A DNA stretch of 59,736 bases from Kiritimatiellia bacterium. Its GTDB lineage: Bacteria > Verrucomicrobiota > Kiritimatiellia > JAFGHX01. The translations under genes were made by a program, and so were the position numbers. Below are positions 52,427-59,736 of the stretch, piece by piece. Position 1 is the stretch's first letter, and each line of letters begins with the position of its first letter. Below the pieces are notes generated by a model that did not search any database, had not been told where the DNA came from, and saw only the letters and a program-made list of their open reading frames with translations. The stretch is from positions 1-59,736 of the forward strand of contig JAFGHX010000256.1 in NCBI GenBank assembly GCA_016929905.1, in the 5' to 3' direction.

Positions 52427-54646
52427 TCAAGGCGTGCGCGGCCGGCTGCCGATCGAGAAATCGTCGAACCAGAAGGCGTCGCCTTCCCTGGCGTGCCCGC
52501 GGGTATGCATGCCGGGCGCGTTCCCGAACTCGAAGGCGCGCAGATACTTGATGCCGGGGTACGCCTTTCGGATGACCCGCGCGTCTACCGTCAGCGTATG
52601 CCAGCAGTCGTCGTCAATCAGCTTGCAGGATCCCGCGCCTGCCGGCGCCAGGCTCGCCATCGCCGGCGAGCCGCCGATGCATGCGTGGGCGGGCAGCGGC
52701 CGTTTCACCAGCTCGAACGGACGCAGCCATAGTCCGACGGCCACGCCGGGCGGCACGCGGTAGGCGAACGAGACATAGGGGTAGGCATCGAGTTCCCACA
52801 GGTGCGCCGGGGTGTCGAGCGAGAGGCTGGCGCCGGCGGCGAGCGCCCTGACCTTGATCGAGTAGCGGCCGCTTGCCGCCGTTGAATCGTCGCGGTCGCT
52901 TATCGTCTTGTAGCGGCGCTCGACGTTCCACATGTGGCCCCACTCCTCGACCGTCGCGTCCTCGAAATCGCTCGTGAGCAGGGCATCCGGCGGCGGCTTG
53001 AAATAGCTGCCCGCCGGGACGACCAGGCGCCGATACCACGTTTCGGTTTCCGCGCCGAACTCCATCGCGCCCAGGTCGGGGCGCGCGCCGGCATAGGGGA
53101 TGTGGACCGGATCGCCGGCCCGCCAGGCCAGGTCGCGATCGAGAGTCAAGACGTTCTGCTCGTGATCGACGGCCGTGACGCGCGCGGCCGTCTTGCCGGC
53201 CCCGACGAAGACGAGGTCGCCCGGCTCGCCCGGTATGCCGAACCCGTCATGGAACCCGCGCGTGTCGTCGAGCGCCAGGCGCCGGCCCGCCCCGTCGGCA
53301 AGCGTCCGGGCGAGAAACTCGCCGGCGTCGATGGCCGGGCTGCCGGCGCGCAGACGGTAGTCGTCGGCGCCCGGGTTGGCCAACGCGGGGTCGACGTCGA
53401 GGTTGCGGGCGAAGCGGTCCGGGAAACGCGCCTCGGCCTCGGCGAGCGTGTAGCGCCCGCTGTCCTCGGGCTTGTCCCGGTCGTGATAGTCGATCGTCTT
53501 GCGGCCCGGCCCGTCGCCGCAAATGAGATTGCGGATGAACCGGTAGCCGGGCGGCACATCGGCGAGACGAATGGCCGTGAAGTCCCCGGCAAAATCGTTC
53601 TGGTGGAACAGGTTGTTCCGCCAGATGTTGTCATCGAAGAAGGCGCCGACCGTCGCGGGGTCGATGAACGAGGTGGCGCCCCAGCCGCCTTCGAGGTTGC
53701 AGGACAGGGTGTTGTGATAGAACCGGTTGTGGAGCACCCGCCCGGACACGCGCGAACCCTTCTTGCCGGCCATGTAGAACCCATGCGCAATGGGCTCGCC
53801 GAAATTGCGAACGATGAGATTGTGGCGCACGATGGTCTCCGCGCCAGGGAATGGGCTGCTCGGATTCGCCGAGCCGCCGCTGTCCACCGCGCCGACGATC
53901 ACGTTCTCCTCGAACAGCATACGCTTGCAGTTCAGCCCCATGGCGCGGCCCCAGCCGGCGAAGAGCAGGTTGCGCCGAATGATGGCGTCTTCGCAACCGC
54001 CGACGACCAGCGACGCGTGCCCGCCTTTGCCGATGCGGTTGCCCTCGATCCGAACGTACCGCGACTTCTCGATGCCGAACATGTGGCCCCAGAAGACCAT
54101 CTTGTACTGGCCATGCTCGCCGCCGAGGGCGAGGTGGCGCTGAATGAGGTTGTCGCGGAAGGTCACGTAACGGCACCCTCTCACATCGACGCCGTTCCAG
54201 TTCCGGCGCGACCCATCGAGCACGCAATTCCGGATCGTCAGGTGGGCGCCGTCCACGGCCTTGAGCAAGCCGCCGTTGGTCGGCTCGACGCGCAGGCCGT
54301 CCAGGACGATATGGCCGCGGCCGGTCAGGTCGATGGCGGGGTTGCCCCCCACGAAACGCGCGGCCAGGGCCGGCTCGCTCCGGAAGACGATGGGCCGCCC
54401 TTCCGCGCCGCTGTTGGTGGGCGCCAGCGCCCCGCCGTACTCGCCGGTCAGGAACGTGACGGTGTCGCCCGCTTGAGCCGCGGCGCCCGCCTTCTCCGCC
54501 GACTGCCAGGGCGCGACCCGCGTTCCGGCCTGCGCGTCATCGCCGCCGGGCGAGACGAAATAGTCCGCTGCCGGCGTCCCCACCGCGATCATCAGCCAGA
54601 CCCCCGCCACCCGAATTGTCGTTTGCCAGCGCGCCTTCTTCGTCAT
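52427..54646 (-). CDS. secreted right-handed beta-helix lyase-like protein (PL6/DUF1565 type)
   Basis: A 739-residue protein. A signal peptide ends near residue 27 (GTPAAD). DYFVSPGGDDAQAGTRVAPW opens a parallel beta-helix of about 430 residues (GRPIVFRSEPALAARFVGGN, VTFRDNLIQRH, FRNAE-like turns), as in alginate/dermatan lyase family PL6 and DUF1565 proteins. It closes with IPYAGARPDLGAMEFG. A C-terminal jelly roll (about 575-739) ends in DAFWFDDFSIG, typical of carbohydrate-binding modules. ATG 54646 is preceded by GGAGG. Regulatory copy C, with its own promoter, lies 50 bp upstream. Confidence 0.78.
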   Translation of the reverse strand: MTKKARWQTTIRVAGVWLMIAVGTPAADYFVSPGGDDAQAGTRVAPWQSAEKAGAAAQAGDTVTFLTGEYGGALAPTNSGAEGRPIVFRSEPALAARFVGGNPAIDLTGRGHIVLDGLRVEPTNGGLLKAVDGAHLTIRNCVLDGSRRNWNGVDVRGCRYVTFRDNLIQRHLALGGEHGQYKMVFWGHMFGIEKSRYVRIEGNRIGKGGHASLVVGGCEDAIIRRNLLFAGWGRAMGLNCKRMLFEENVIVGAVDSGGSANPSSPFPGAETIVRHNLIVRNFGEPIAHGFYMAGKKGSRVSGRVLHNRFYHNTLSCNLEGGWGATSFIDPATVGAFFDDNIWRNNLFHQNDFAGDFTAIRLADVPPGYRFIRNLICGDGPGRKTIDYHDRDKPEDSGRYTLAEAEARFPDRFARNLDVDPALANPGADDYRLRAGSPAIDAGEFLARTLADGAGRRLALDDTRGFHDGFGIPGEPGDLVFVGAGKTAARVTAVDHEQNVLTLDRDLAWRAGDPVHIPYAGARPDLGAMEFGAETETWYRRLVVPAGSYFKPPPDALLTSDFEDATVEEWGHMWNVERRYKTISDRDDSTAASGRYSIKVRALAAGASLSLDTPAHLWELDAYPYVSFAYRVPPGVAVGLWLRPFELVKRPLPAHACIGGSPAMASLAPAGAGSCKLIDDDCWHTLTVDARVIRKAYPGIKYLRAFEFGNAPGMHTRGHAREGDAFWFDDFSIGSRPRTP

Positions 54647-54696
54647 GCATGCCTCCTCATCATTGAATGCACGGGCACGTCACGCCCCTCACCAAA

Positions 54697-54760
54697 TCTA
54701 TAGCCGCACCGCAAGATAATGCACAATGGACGTCCTTGCCAGGATTTGTAATAATTTATC
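54697..54760 (-). promoter_or_regulatory. shared regulatory element, copy C, with promoter
   Basis: CAATGGACGTCCTTGCCA begins at 54724, followed by TTTGTAATA. On the minus strand: -35 TTGTGC (54726-54721), 18 bp, -10 TATAGA (54702-54697), start near 54690, 45 nt before the beta-helix gene. The element lies between that gene and the AraC regulator gene, the classic place for an AraC-type site. Confidence 0.7.
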
Positions 54761-54806
54761 GTATTGCCGACTCTCGACCCGCTGAATTGTTATTGCTTGT
54801 CAATCG

Positions 54807-55676
54807 ATGAAAGAAGAGATCCTGTTCAGACGCGCGGCGTTGCTGGCGGCGAACTACCGACCGTTCGCGCGCGGCGAGCGCATCGCGTTTGCCGCGGTGC
54901 AGAGCTGCATGTTTCTGTGGTGCCTGCGCGGGAAGGGCGAGGTGACGGCAAACGGGGTTGTTTGCCCATTGGAGCCGGGCGCGTTTGTCTTCCTGCCCTG
55001 GCTGCACGCGATCGTCTACCGCGCCGATTCCGCGAGCCCGTATCTGCTGGGCAATTGCCATGTCATTCCACACTGCACGGAGACCTCTCCGGAACGTTAC
55101 TCGGTGCGGCACGCGAAGTCCGGCACGATCGCACCCGATCCCAGGCGCCGCAACACGCCCGACCCGCGCCTGCAGCGTGTGCTGTTCGGCAATCTGGAAA
55201 CGGCGCCGGAGTTGGAGCATCTGGCCCACTTCGCGGTGCGCTGGTACGGGCGTGGCGCCGGCGCCATGCGGACGGCGCGCGAGCTCGGGCGTCTTCTGCT
55301 CTCGGAACTCGTACGGGCGGCGGAGCATGCCCCGGACGCGCGCGCGCCGATGCCCGGCCGGTTGCGGACCATGTTGCGTCACATCCGGGTACACCGGGCG
55401 CGGTCCATCACCCCACGCGATCTTGCGGGGGCGGCAAACTGCAGCCCGTCCACGGTGTGCCGGCTGTTCCGGTGCTACCTCGACGCCACGCCCTCAGAGT
55501 ATTTGCGGCGCATGCGCATGGAACGTGCGGCGGCCCTGCTCAACACGACCGACCTCAGCGTGGCGGCCGTCGGGCGGGCCGTGGGCGTAGCGGACCCCTA
55601 CTACTTCTCGAAACTGTTCAAGGCCTGGCACGGGATCTCCGCGTCGCGGTACCGCCGCCGGACGGCGTTGCCGTAG
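54807..55676 (+). CDS. AraC-family transcriptional regulator
   Basis: A 289-residue regulator. The N-terminal cupin-like sensor covers residues about 10-150 (VTANGVVCPLEPGAFVFLPW is the sugar-binding barrel text). The double helix-turn-helix spans about 185-285: SITPRDLAGAANCSPSTVCR, LFRCYLDATPSEYLRRMRME, RAAALLNTTDLSVAAVGRAV, then ADPYYFSKLFKAWHGISASR. Members usually activate sugar-catabolic genes on binding the substrate. It probably acts on elements A, B and C at 34311, 42234 and 54724. Confidence 0.88.
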   Translation: MKEEILFRRAALLAANYRPFARGERIAFAAVQSCMFLWCLRGKGEVTANGVVCPLEPGAFVFLPWLHAIVYRADSASPYLLGNCHVIPHCTETSPERYSVRHAKSGTIAPDPRRRNTPDPRLQRVLFGNLETAPELEHLAHFAVRWYGRGAGAMRTARELGRLLLSELVRAAEHAPDARAPMPGRLRTMLRHIRVHRARSITPRDLAGAANCSPSTVCRLFRCYLDATPSEYLRRMRMERAAALLNTTDLSVAAVGRAVGVADPYYFSKLFKAWHGISASRYRRRTALP

Positions 55677-55865
55677 AGCTGGGTGCATGGCGCCAACCCG
55701 CCGAACGAGTCGCCAGCCGGGGCTTGCCTTCGAACCGGTCTGGCCTCGAGGGACATGCCGGTCGTGGCTGTTCGTACGCCGTACGGGCGGCTAGTATGCT
55801 GTCCGGTTCTTCGGCTGGGCGGGCACTATTCGCCAGACGGGTCAAAAACCGAGGGGGGCGCCAGC

Positions 55866-58202
55866 ATGCATGGGTCGGACAGGTTGGGCGGTCGGTCGGG
55901 CGGATACGCAACGGTGTGGACGTTGGCGCTGCTCACGGGGCTCGCGTTCGGGGTGGCGGGCTCGTCGGCCGCCATCCCCGAGCCGGCCAAAGCGGACCCG
56001 CGTTACGCGCTCGGGTACGTCGTGGTCACGCACTATCCCGGCGTGCGCGCGGACGGGACGGGCGACGCGACGGCGGGCATCCAGGCGGCCATCGAGGATG
56101 CCTACGCCGACGGGCGGGCGGTCCTGTTCCCGGCCGGCACCTACCTCATCAGCGACACGCTGAAGTGCTACGAGTGGAACTTCTGGCATGCCAAACACCC
56201 GAAAGGCCCCCAGGCCAGGAACCCGGACAAACGGAACCACGTGCTGATCGGCTCGACGCTGGGGGTCAACAGGCCACTGATCAAGTTGGCGCCGAACGCC
56301 GCCTTGTTCGCCGACCCGGCGAAGCCGCGCCCCATGCTCGCCTATCGTGCCTTCGGCGCGGTCAACGCGAACGGGACCGCCCCCGTCGAGCCCGACGACC
56401 CGCTGCGCGGCACGCCGCCGAACTTCCGGGACGCCGTGGCGGTCCTGTTCGACTCCGAGCTGCGCGGCCTGGATTTCGACTGCAACGGCAACCCGGGCGC
56501 GGTCGGCGTAGCCTTCCGCGGCGCGCAGGACTCCTCGATCGAGAACGTCAGAGTTTTGGCCGCGGGCGCGACGGCCGGTATCCGGGGCATTCCGGGCCGC
56601 AACGGCGGCGCGGCCAACATCGAGGTCGTGGGTGGCCGCTACGGCTTGGACTTGATTGATGGCGGCCTGGCCGGCACCATCGCCGTCGGCGTGCGGCTGA
56701 CCGGCCAGACCGAACGGGCGATCCGGAACGGCGATTTCTGCCCGCTGACCGTGGTGGGGTTCCACATCGTCAAGGAGCAGGGGCCGGTGGCGAGTGTGGA
56801 AGCGGACCACGTCGGCGCCGTCGGCACGTTGTGCCTGGTGGATGGGACGATCGAGTTGCGCCGCGGAGGCCTGGCCTTTGACAATGCCGAGGCGGCCAAG
56901 ACGTTCTACGCGCGCAATGTCTACGTGAAAGGCGCAACCGAACTGGTCAAGAGCGGGAACCGGCCGGCGGTGACGGGCGCCGGCGCATGGTCGCGCATCG
57001 CCGAGTACGCCTATACCGACCAGCGCACGCCGGCCGGCAAGCCGCCCTATGCGTCCGGCGACCGCCAGTTCCGCACGTTCAGCCTGGTCAACGGTGAACT
57101 GGGGCAGAAGCCGGAGCCCATCTGCCTGGTCGAGATCAATGCGGCGCCGCCACCCGCCGACCTGGCCAGTCGGCACGTCTGGCCGGAGCTGCCCTCCTAC
57201 GAAGGCCAGGCCGACGGGACCCTGCTCGTGACACGCGCCCCGTACGGCGCGGTTCCCAACGACAACGGCGACGACCGGGCGGCCATCCAGGCGGCCATTG
57301 ACGCGGCGGAAGCGGCCGGTCATGGCCGGGTCTTCCTGCCCGCCGGCGCCTTCGAGATCGGGGACACGTTGATCCTGCGCGCCAGGACCCGGCTCTTCGG
57401 CGCGGGCCGGCTGGTGACCCGCATCCGCTGTCACGAGAGCTGGCAGCCGACCAGCGGCGAGCCGACCATGATCGGCACCGTGAACGACTCCCAAGCCGAA
57501 ACCACGCTGGCGTTTCTTGCCTTGTCGGCGCGCGCGACGGGCGGCGGCACCAACGCGCTGGGCGCGCACGTCTATGACCGCTTCAACCACATTCACTGGC
57601 GCGCCGGCCGCCGCTCGATGATCGCGGCCATCTCGCTCATGAAGGAATGGACCCCGCTGCCATACGCCAATCCGCACGACAATCTGAAGTTCACGGATTC
57701 GGGCGGCGGCCGGCACTACTTCCTGGCGCCCTCGTCGCGGTTCTTCGGCAAGCACCCGGCTTGCCGGGCCGTGCGCGTCGTGGGCACCACGGAACCGCTG
57801 TCTTTCTACGGCCTGAACCTCGAACTGACGGCCCGCCAGCCGGCGGCGACGCCGGCCGCGAACGTCGAGATGACGCACGCGGCCAACGTGCGCATCTACA
57901 GCGTCAAGCGCGAGATGTCGCCGCCCACGCTGATCCTGCGCGACTGCCGCAACGTCGCGCTCTTCGGCCACGGCCGGCAGGCAAGCCGGCCGACCCGCGA
58001 TTCCGGCGGGCACCTGCAGGTCCTCGGGTCGTGCGACGGCGTGACGATTGCTCCGGTCCTCTTCGACACCACGCACGGCCCGAATGGCGAGCCGACCCTG
58101 CGCGAAGAACTCGCCGGCGGCCGCCGCCTCGAGGTCATCTACCCCGACGGCCTCTCGGTCTACAAGCGCGGCGAACTCAACGACGCGGTGATGTGGCAGT
58201 GA
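55866..58202 (+). CDS. secreted double beta-helix protein, paralogue 4
   Basis: A 778-residue protein very similar to paralogue 1 (12268-14640) along its whole length; for instance RYALGYVVVTHYPGVRADGT against RFALGYVVVTHYPGVRADGT. A signal peptide covers about residues 1-36. Two Pectate_lyase_3 beta-helices follow, opening near DATAGIQAAIEDAY and DDRAAIQAAIDAAEAAGHG. The C-terminus is YKRGELNDAVMWQ. ATG 55866 follows GAGGGGGG; an upstream frame exists but lacks a signal. It lies 190 bp after the AraC gene. Confidence 0.83.
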   Translation: MHGSDRLGGRSGGYATVWTLALLTGLAFGVAGSSAAIPEPAKADPRYALGYVVVTHYPGVRADGTGDATAGIQAAIEDAYADGRAVLFPAGTYLISDTLKCYEWNFWHAKHPKGPQARNPDKRNHVLIGSTLGVNRPLIKLAPNAALFADPAKPRPMLAYRAFGAVNANGTAPVEPDDPLRGTPPNFRDAVAVLFDSELRGLDFDCNGNPGAVGVAFRGAQDSSIENVRVLAAGATAGIRGIPGRNGGAANIEVVGGRYGLDLIDGGLAGTIAVGVRLTGQTERAIRNGDFCPLTVVGFHIVKEQGPVASVEADHVGAVGTLCLVDGTIELRRGGLAFDNAEAAKTFYARNVYVKGATELVKSGNRPAVTGAGAWSRIAEYAYTDQRTPAGKPPYASGDRQFRTFSLVNGELGQKPEPICLVEINAAPPPADLASRHVWPELPSYEGQADGTLLVTRAPYGAVPNDNGDDRAAIQAAIDAAEAAGHGRVFLPAGAFEIGDTLILRARTRLFGAGRLVTRIRCHESWQPTSGEPTMIGTVNDSQAETTLAFLALSARATGGGTNALGAHVYDRFNHIHWRAGRRSMIAAISLMKEWTPLPYANPHDNLKFTDSGGGRHYFLAPSSRFFGKHPACRAVRVVGTTEPLSFYGLNLELTARQPAATPAANVEMTHAANVRIYSVKREMSPPTLILRDCRNVALFGHGRQASRPTRDSGGHLQVLGSCDGVTIAPVLFDTTHGPNGEPTLREELAGGRRLEVIYPDGLSVYKRGELNDAVMWQ

Positions 58203-58487
58203 TCACGCGGGCTTGTAGAACCACGGGCAGTTCACGCGCAAGCCGAAATCGTGCGGGGGCGGGACGCGATGCACGGGCGGCGGGCTCTCGCAGGGCGGGT
58301 AGTCCGGGTCGCCTTCGACCAGGCGTGAGTAGGCGAACTCGCGCGCCCAGTCGTCGGTCCAGACTACGATCGTATGGTCCGCCAGGCCGCGCTCGTCGAG
58401 GTTGATGTGCGCCAGGAACGGCCGGCCGAGCGCGGCATAGGCCTCGATCAGGCGGCGCCCTTCCTGAAACGAGCAGGCGGCCGTCAT
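58203..58487 (-). CDS. uncharacterised 94-residue protein
   Basis: I do not recognise this protein. It is soluble, with Trp and Pro residues concentrated in the second half (IVVWTDDWAREFAY, PPPVHRVPPPHDFG, VNCPWFYKPA). ATG 58487 overlaps the stop of the upstream small gene as ATGA, so the two form a coupled pair like toxin-antitoxin or immunity modules. Function unknown. Confidence 0.55.
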   Translation of the reverse strand: MTAACSFQEGRRLIEAYAALGRPFLAHINLDERGLADHTIVVWTDDWAREFAYSRLVEGDPDYPPCESPPPVHRVPPPHDFGLRVNCPWFYKPA

Positions 58488-58743
58488 GGAACCGTCTCCA
58501 GTATCTTCCGCCTCGCTGCCTGGAACGCCCGATCGCGGACCGGCTTGAAATCCAGGTAGCGCATAACCGTGTCCGATTCGAACCGTTCCTTGATTCCGCG
58601 ATCCCGGCACAGCACGCAGGTCCCGTCGCGAATCGCGCTGGCCACGCGCGAGGCGTGGTCCCCTTGAGGGATGGGATCGGGAACCGCGCCTCGTCGCGGT
58701 CGGACTTGACGTGTCCCCGTGCGCCTGATACGACAGGCGCCAT
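58484..58743 (-). pseudogene. small gene with a 5-bp duplication frameshift
   Basis: Reading from ATG 58743 gives DRDEARFPIP; the plausible continuation QGDHASRVASAIRDGTCVLC, then RDRGIKERFESDTVMRYLDF, lies in another frame. At the switch, GGGAT is duplicated in tandem (58668-58672 and 58673-58677). Removing one copy joins both parts into one ORF of about 85 residues. The intact part could still be made from an internal start such as ATG 58564. Its ATG also overlaps the start of the divergent FAD gene, which makes the 5' end doubtful. Confidence 0.45.
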
Positions 58744-58744
58744 C

Positions 58745-59736
58745 ATGGCAACAGAACCTCGAGCGCCGTACGGCGGCCCCGATCATGCGCAGCGCGATTC
58801 TCCATCCGTCCCCGACGCGCAACGCGAGCCCGAGCGGGTCGTTCCGATCTCGAAAGCGGTCGGCGTCCTGGTGGTCGGCGGCGGGCCCGCGGGCATCGCG
58901 GCCGCGGTGGCCGCGGCGCGCGAGGGCGCGGACACGCTGCTCGTCGAGCGCTACGGCTACCTGGGCGGCATGGTCACCGGCGCGCATGTCGTCGCGGTGC
59001 TCGGCATGGGGGATGGGTTCCGGCAGATGGCGCGCGGCATCGCCCAGGACATCCGTGACCGCCTCGAGCCGCTGGGCGCCGTCAAGGCGCCCAACGCCTC
59101 CGGCGACTACAGGGTGGACCCCGAGGTGTTCAAGTGGCAGGCCCTCGAGATGATCGCCGAACGCGGCGGCACGGTGCTGCTGCATACGATGGCCTGCGAC
59201 CCGATCGTGGAAGACGGCGCGGTGCGGGGCGTGTTCACGGAGAGCAAGGCGGGCCGCCGGGCTATCCGCGCCCAAGTGGTCATCGACGCCTCCGCCGACG
59301 GCGACATCGCCTTCCGCGCCGGCTGCGGCTGCGACAACGAGACGCACGACGTCTCGCTGGGCGCCAACGTGGACGGCGTCGACAAGGCGCGGGAGAAAGC
59401 GTTTGCGGACGAAGCTCCGGCACGGTTCCAGGAAATCCGGTCGGAGGCCATCCGGCTCAACGGTGGCGCCATGGTGGGCCGGGTGCGGTACCTGAAGAAC
59501 ATCGATGCCACGGACCCATGGGCGTTGACCGAGGCCGAGCGTGTGCTGCGCCGCGACCTGTTCGCGGCCCTGCGCCACCTGCGCGCGCACATGCCGGGTT
59601 GGGAGAACGCCCGCATCCGCGAGACCCTGCCCCAGCTCGGCGTTCGGCAGAGCCGGCGCATCCATGCCGAATACATGGTCACGGACGCCGATCTGCGCGC
59701 GAGCCGGCACTTCGACGACAGCGTGGCGCGGCTCGG
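58745..59736 (+). CDS. FAD-dependent oxidoreductase, cut by the window end
   Basis: The frame stays open from ATG 58745 to the last base (330 codons seen). Residues about 37-70 form a Rossmann FAD site, VGVLVVGGGPAGIAAAVAAA followed by LLVERYGYLGGMVTGA, as in the FAD_oxidored (PF12831) family. VVIDASADGDIAFRAG near residue 187 is a second typical block, and LGVRQSRRIHAEYMVT near 305 is a third. Such proteins often adjoin polysaccharide genes in PVC bacteria; their substrates are poorly known. The ribosome site at 58745 is weak, so the true start may lie some codons later. Confidence 0.82.
   Translation, partial: MATEPRAPYGGPDHAQRDSPSVPDAQREPERVVPISKAVGVLVVGGGPAGIAAAVAAAREGADTLLVERYGYLGGMVTGAHVVAVLGMGDGFRQMARGIAQDIRDRLEPLGAVKAPNASGDYRVDPEVFKWQALEMIAERGGTVLLHTMACDPIVEDGAVRGVFTESKAGRRAIRAQVVIDASADGDIAFRAGCGCDNETHDVSLGANVDGVDKAREKAFADEAPARFQEIRSEAIRLNGGAMVGRVRYLKNIDATDPWALTEAERVLRRDLFAALRHLRAHMPGWENARIRETLPQLGVRQSRRIHAEYMVTDADLRASRHFDDSVARL

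Overview
The window is GC-rich chromosomal DNA that looks like a member of the PVC group, most probably Kiritimatiellota or Lentisphaerota. This placement is inferred from gene content: many secreted polysaccharide-degrading proteins without SusC/SusD, a formylglycine sulfatase, DUF4838 and DUF4038 proteins, a GntR-LacI chimeric regulator, ECF sigma factors of the type with a transmembrane C-terminal extension, and dispersed hairpin-bearing intergenic repeats. No rRNA, tRNA or CRISPR array was seen.

Left part (1-10.1 kb): a secreted hexosaminidase-superfamily protein (-) with a promoter and overlapping operator; an operon of ECF sigma factor, zinc-finger anti-sigma factor, Spy/CpxP-like protein, family 2 glycosyltransferase and small membrane protein (+); a gene relic and hairpin-rich spacer; and a compact pstSCAB phosphate transporter operon (-) whose C, A and B cistrons are joined by ATGA overlaps.

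Middle (10.8-34.2 kb): a GntR-LacI regulator with its own promoter and operator, two double beta-helix proteins, a sulfatase, a Phd/VapC toxin-antitoxin pair, a DUF4038 glycosidase, a Gfo/Idh oxidoreductase and its broken duplicate, a protein fusing an abridged ECF sigma factor to an extracytoplasmic glycosidase, a DUF4838-CBM9 protein, an RHH/PIN toxin-antitoxin pair, and a 1246-residue heparinase II/III-FG-GAP protein. Hexosaminidase-like, sulfatase, lyase and uronidase-like parts together suggest breakdown of a sulfated, uronate-containing polysaccharide (inference).

Right part (34.2-59.7 kb): polysaccharide genes alternate with two decayed defence zones. Zone 1 (34.5-37.2 kb) has DUF1156-methylase, helicase and HTH relics around an intact DUF4062/ATPase gene. 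Zone 2 (43.5-52.2 kb) has HsdR, KilA-N, DUF1156 and transposase remnants, an intact Swt1-HEPN/DUF499 ATPase, an AlbA_2/Schlafen-type protein, an array of palindromic units and radC. Flanking them are four more secreted carbohydrate-active proteins, an AraC regulator, a small frameshifted gene pair, and an FAD-dependent oxidoreductase cut by the window end.

Most striking observations: (1) an array of 33-nt palindromic units at 51.1-51.5 kb sharing one geometry but not one sequence; (2) a three-copy upstream element, probably the AraC regulon; (3) the sigma factor-glycosidase fusion; (4) four double beta-helix paralogues with the same C-terminal motif plus a relic; (5) several genes reduced to their two ends by internal deletion.
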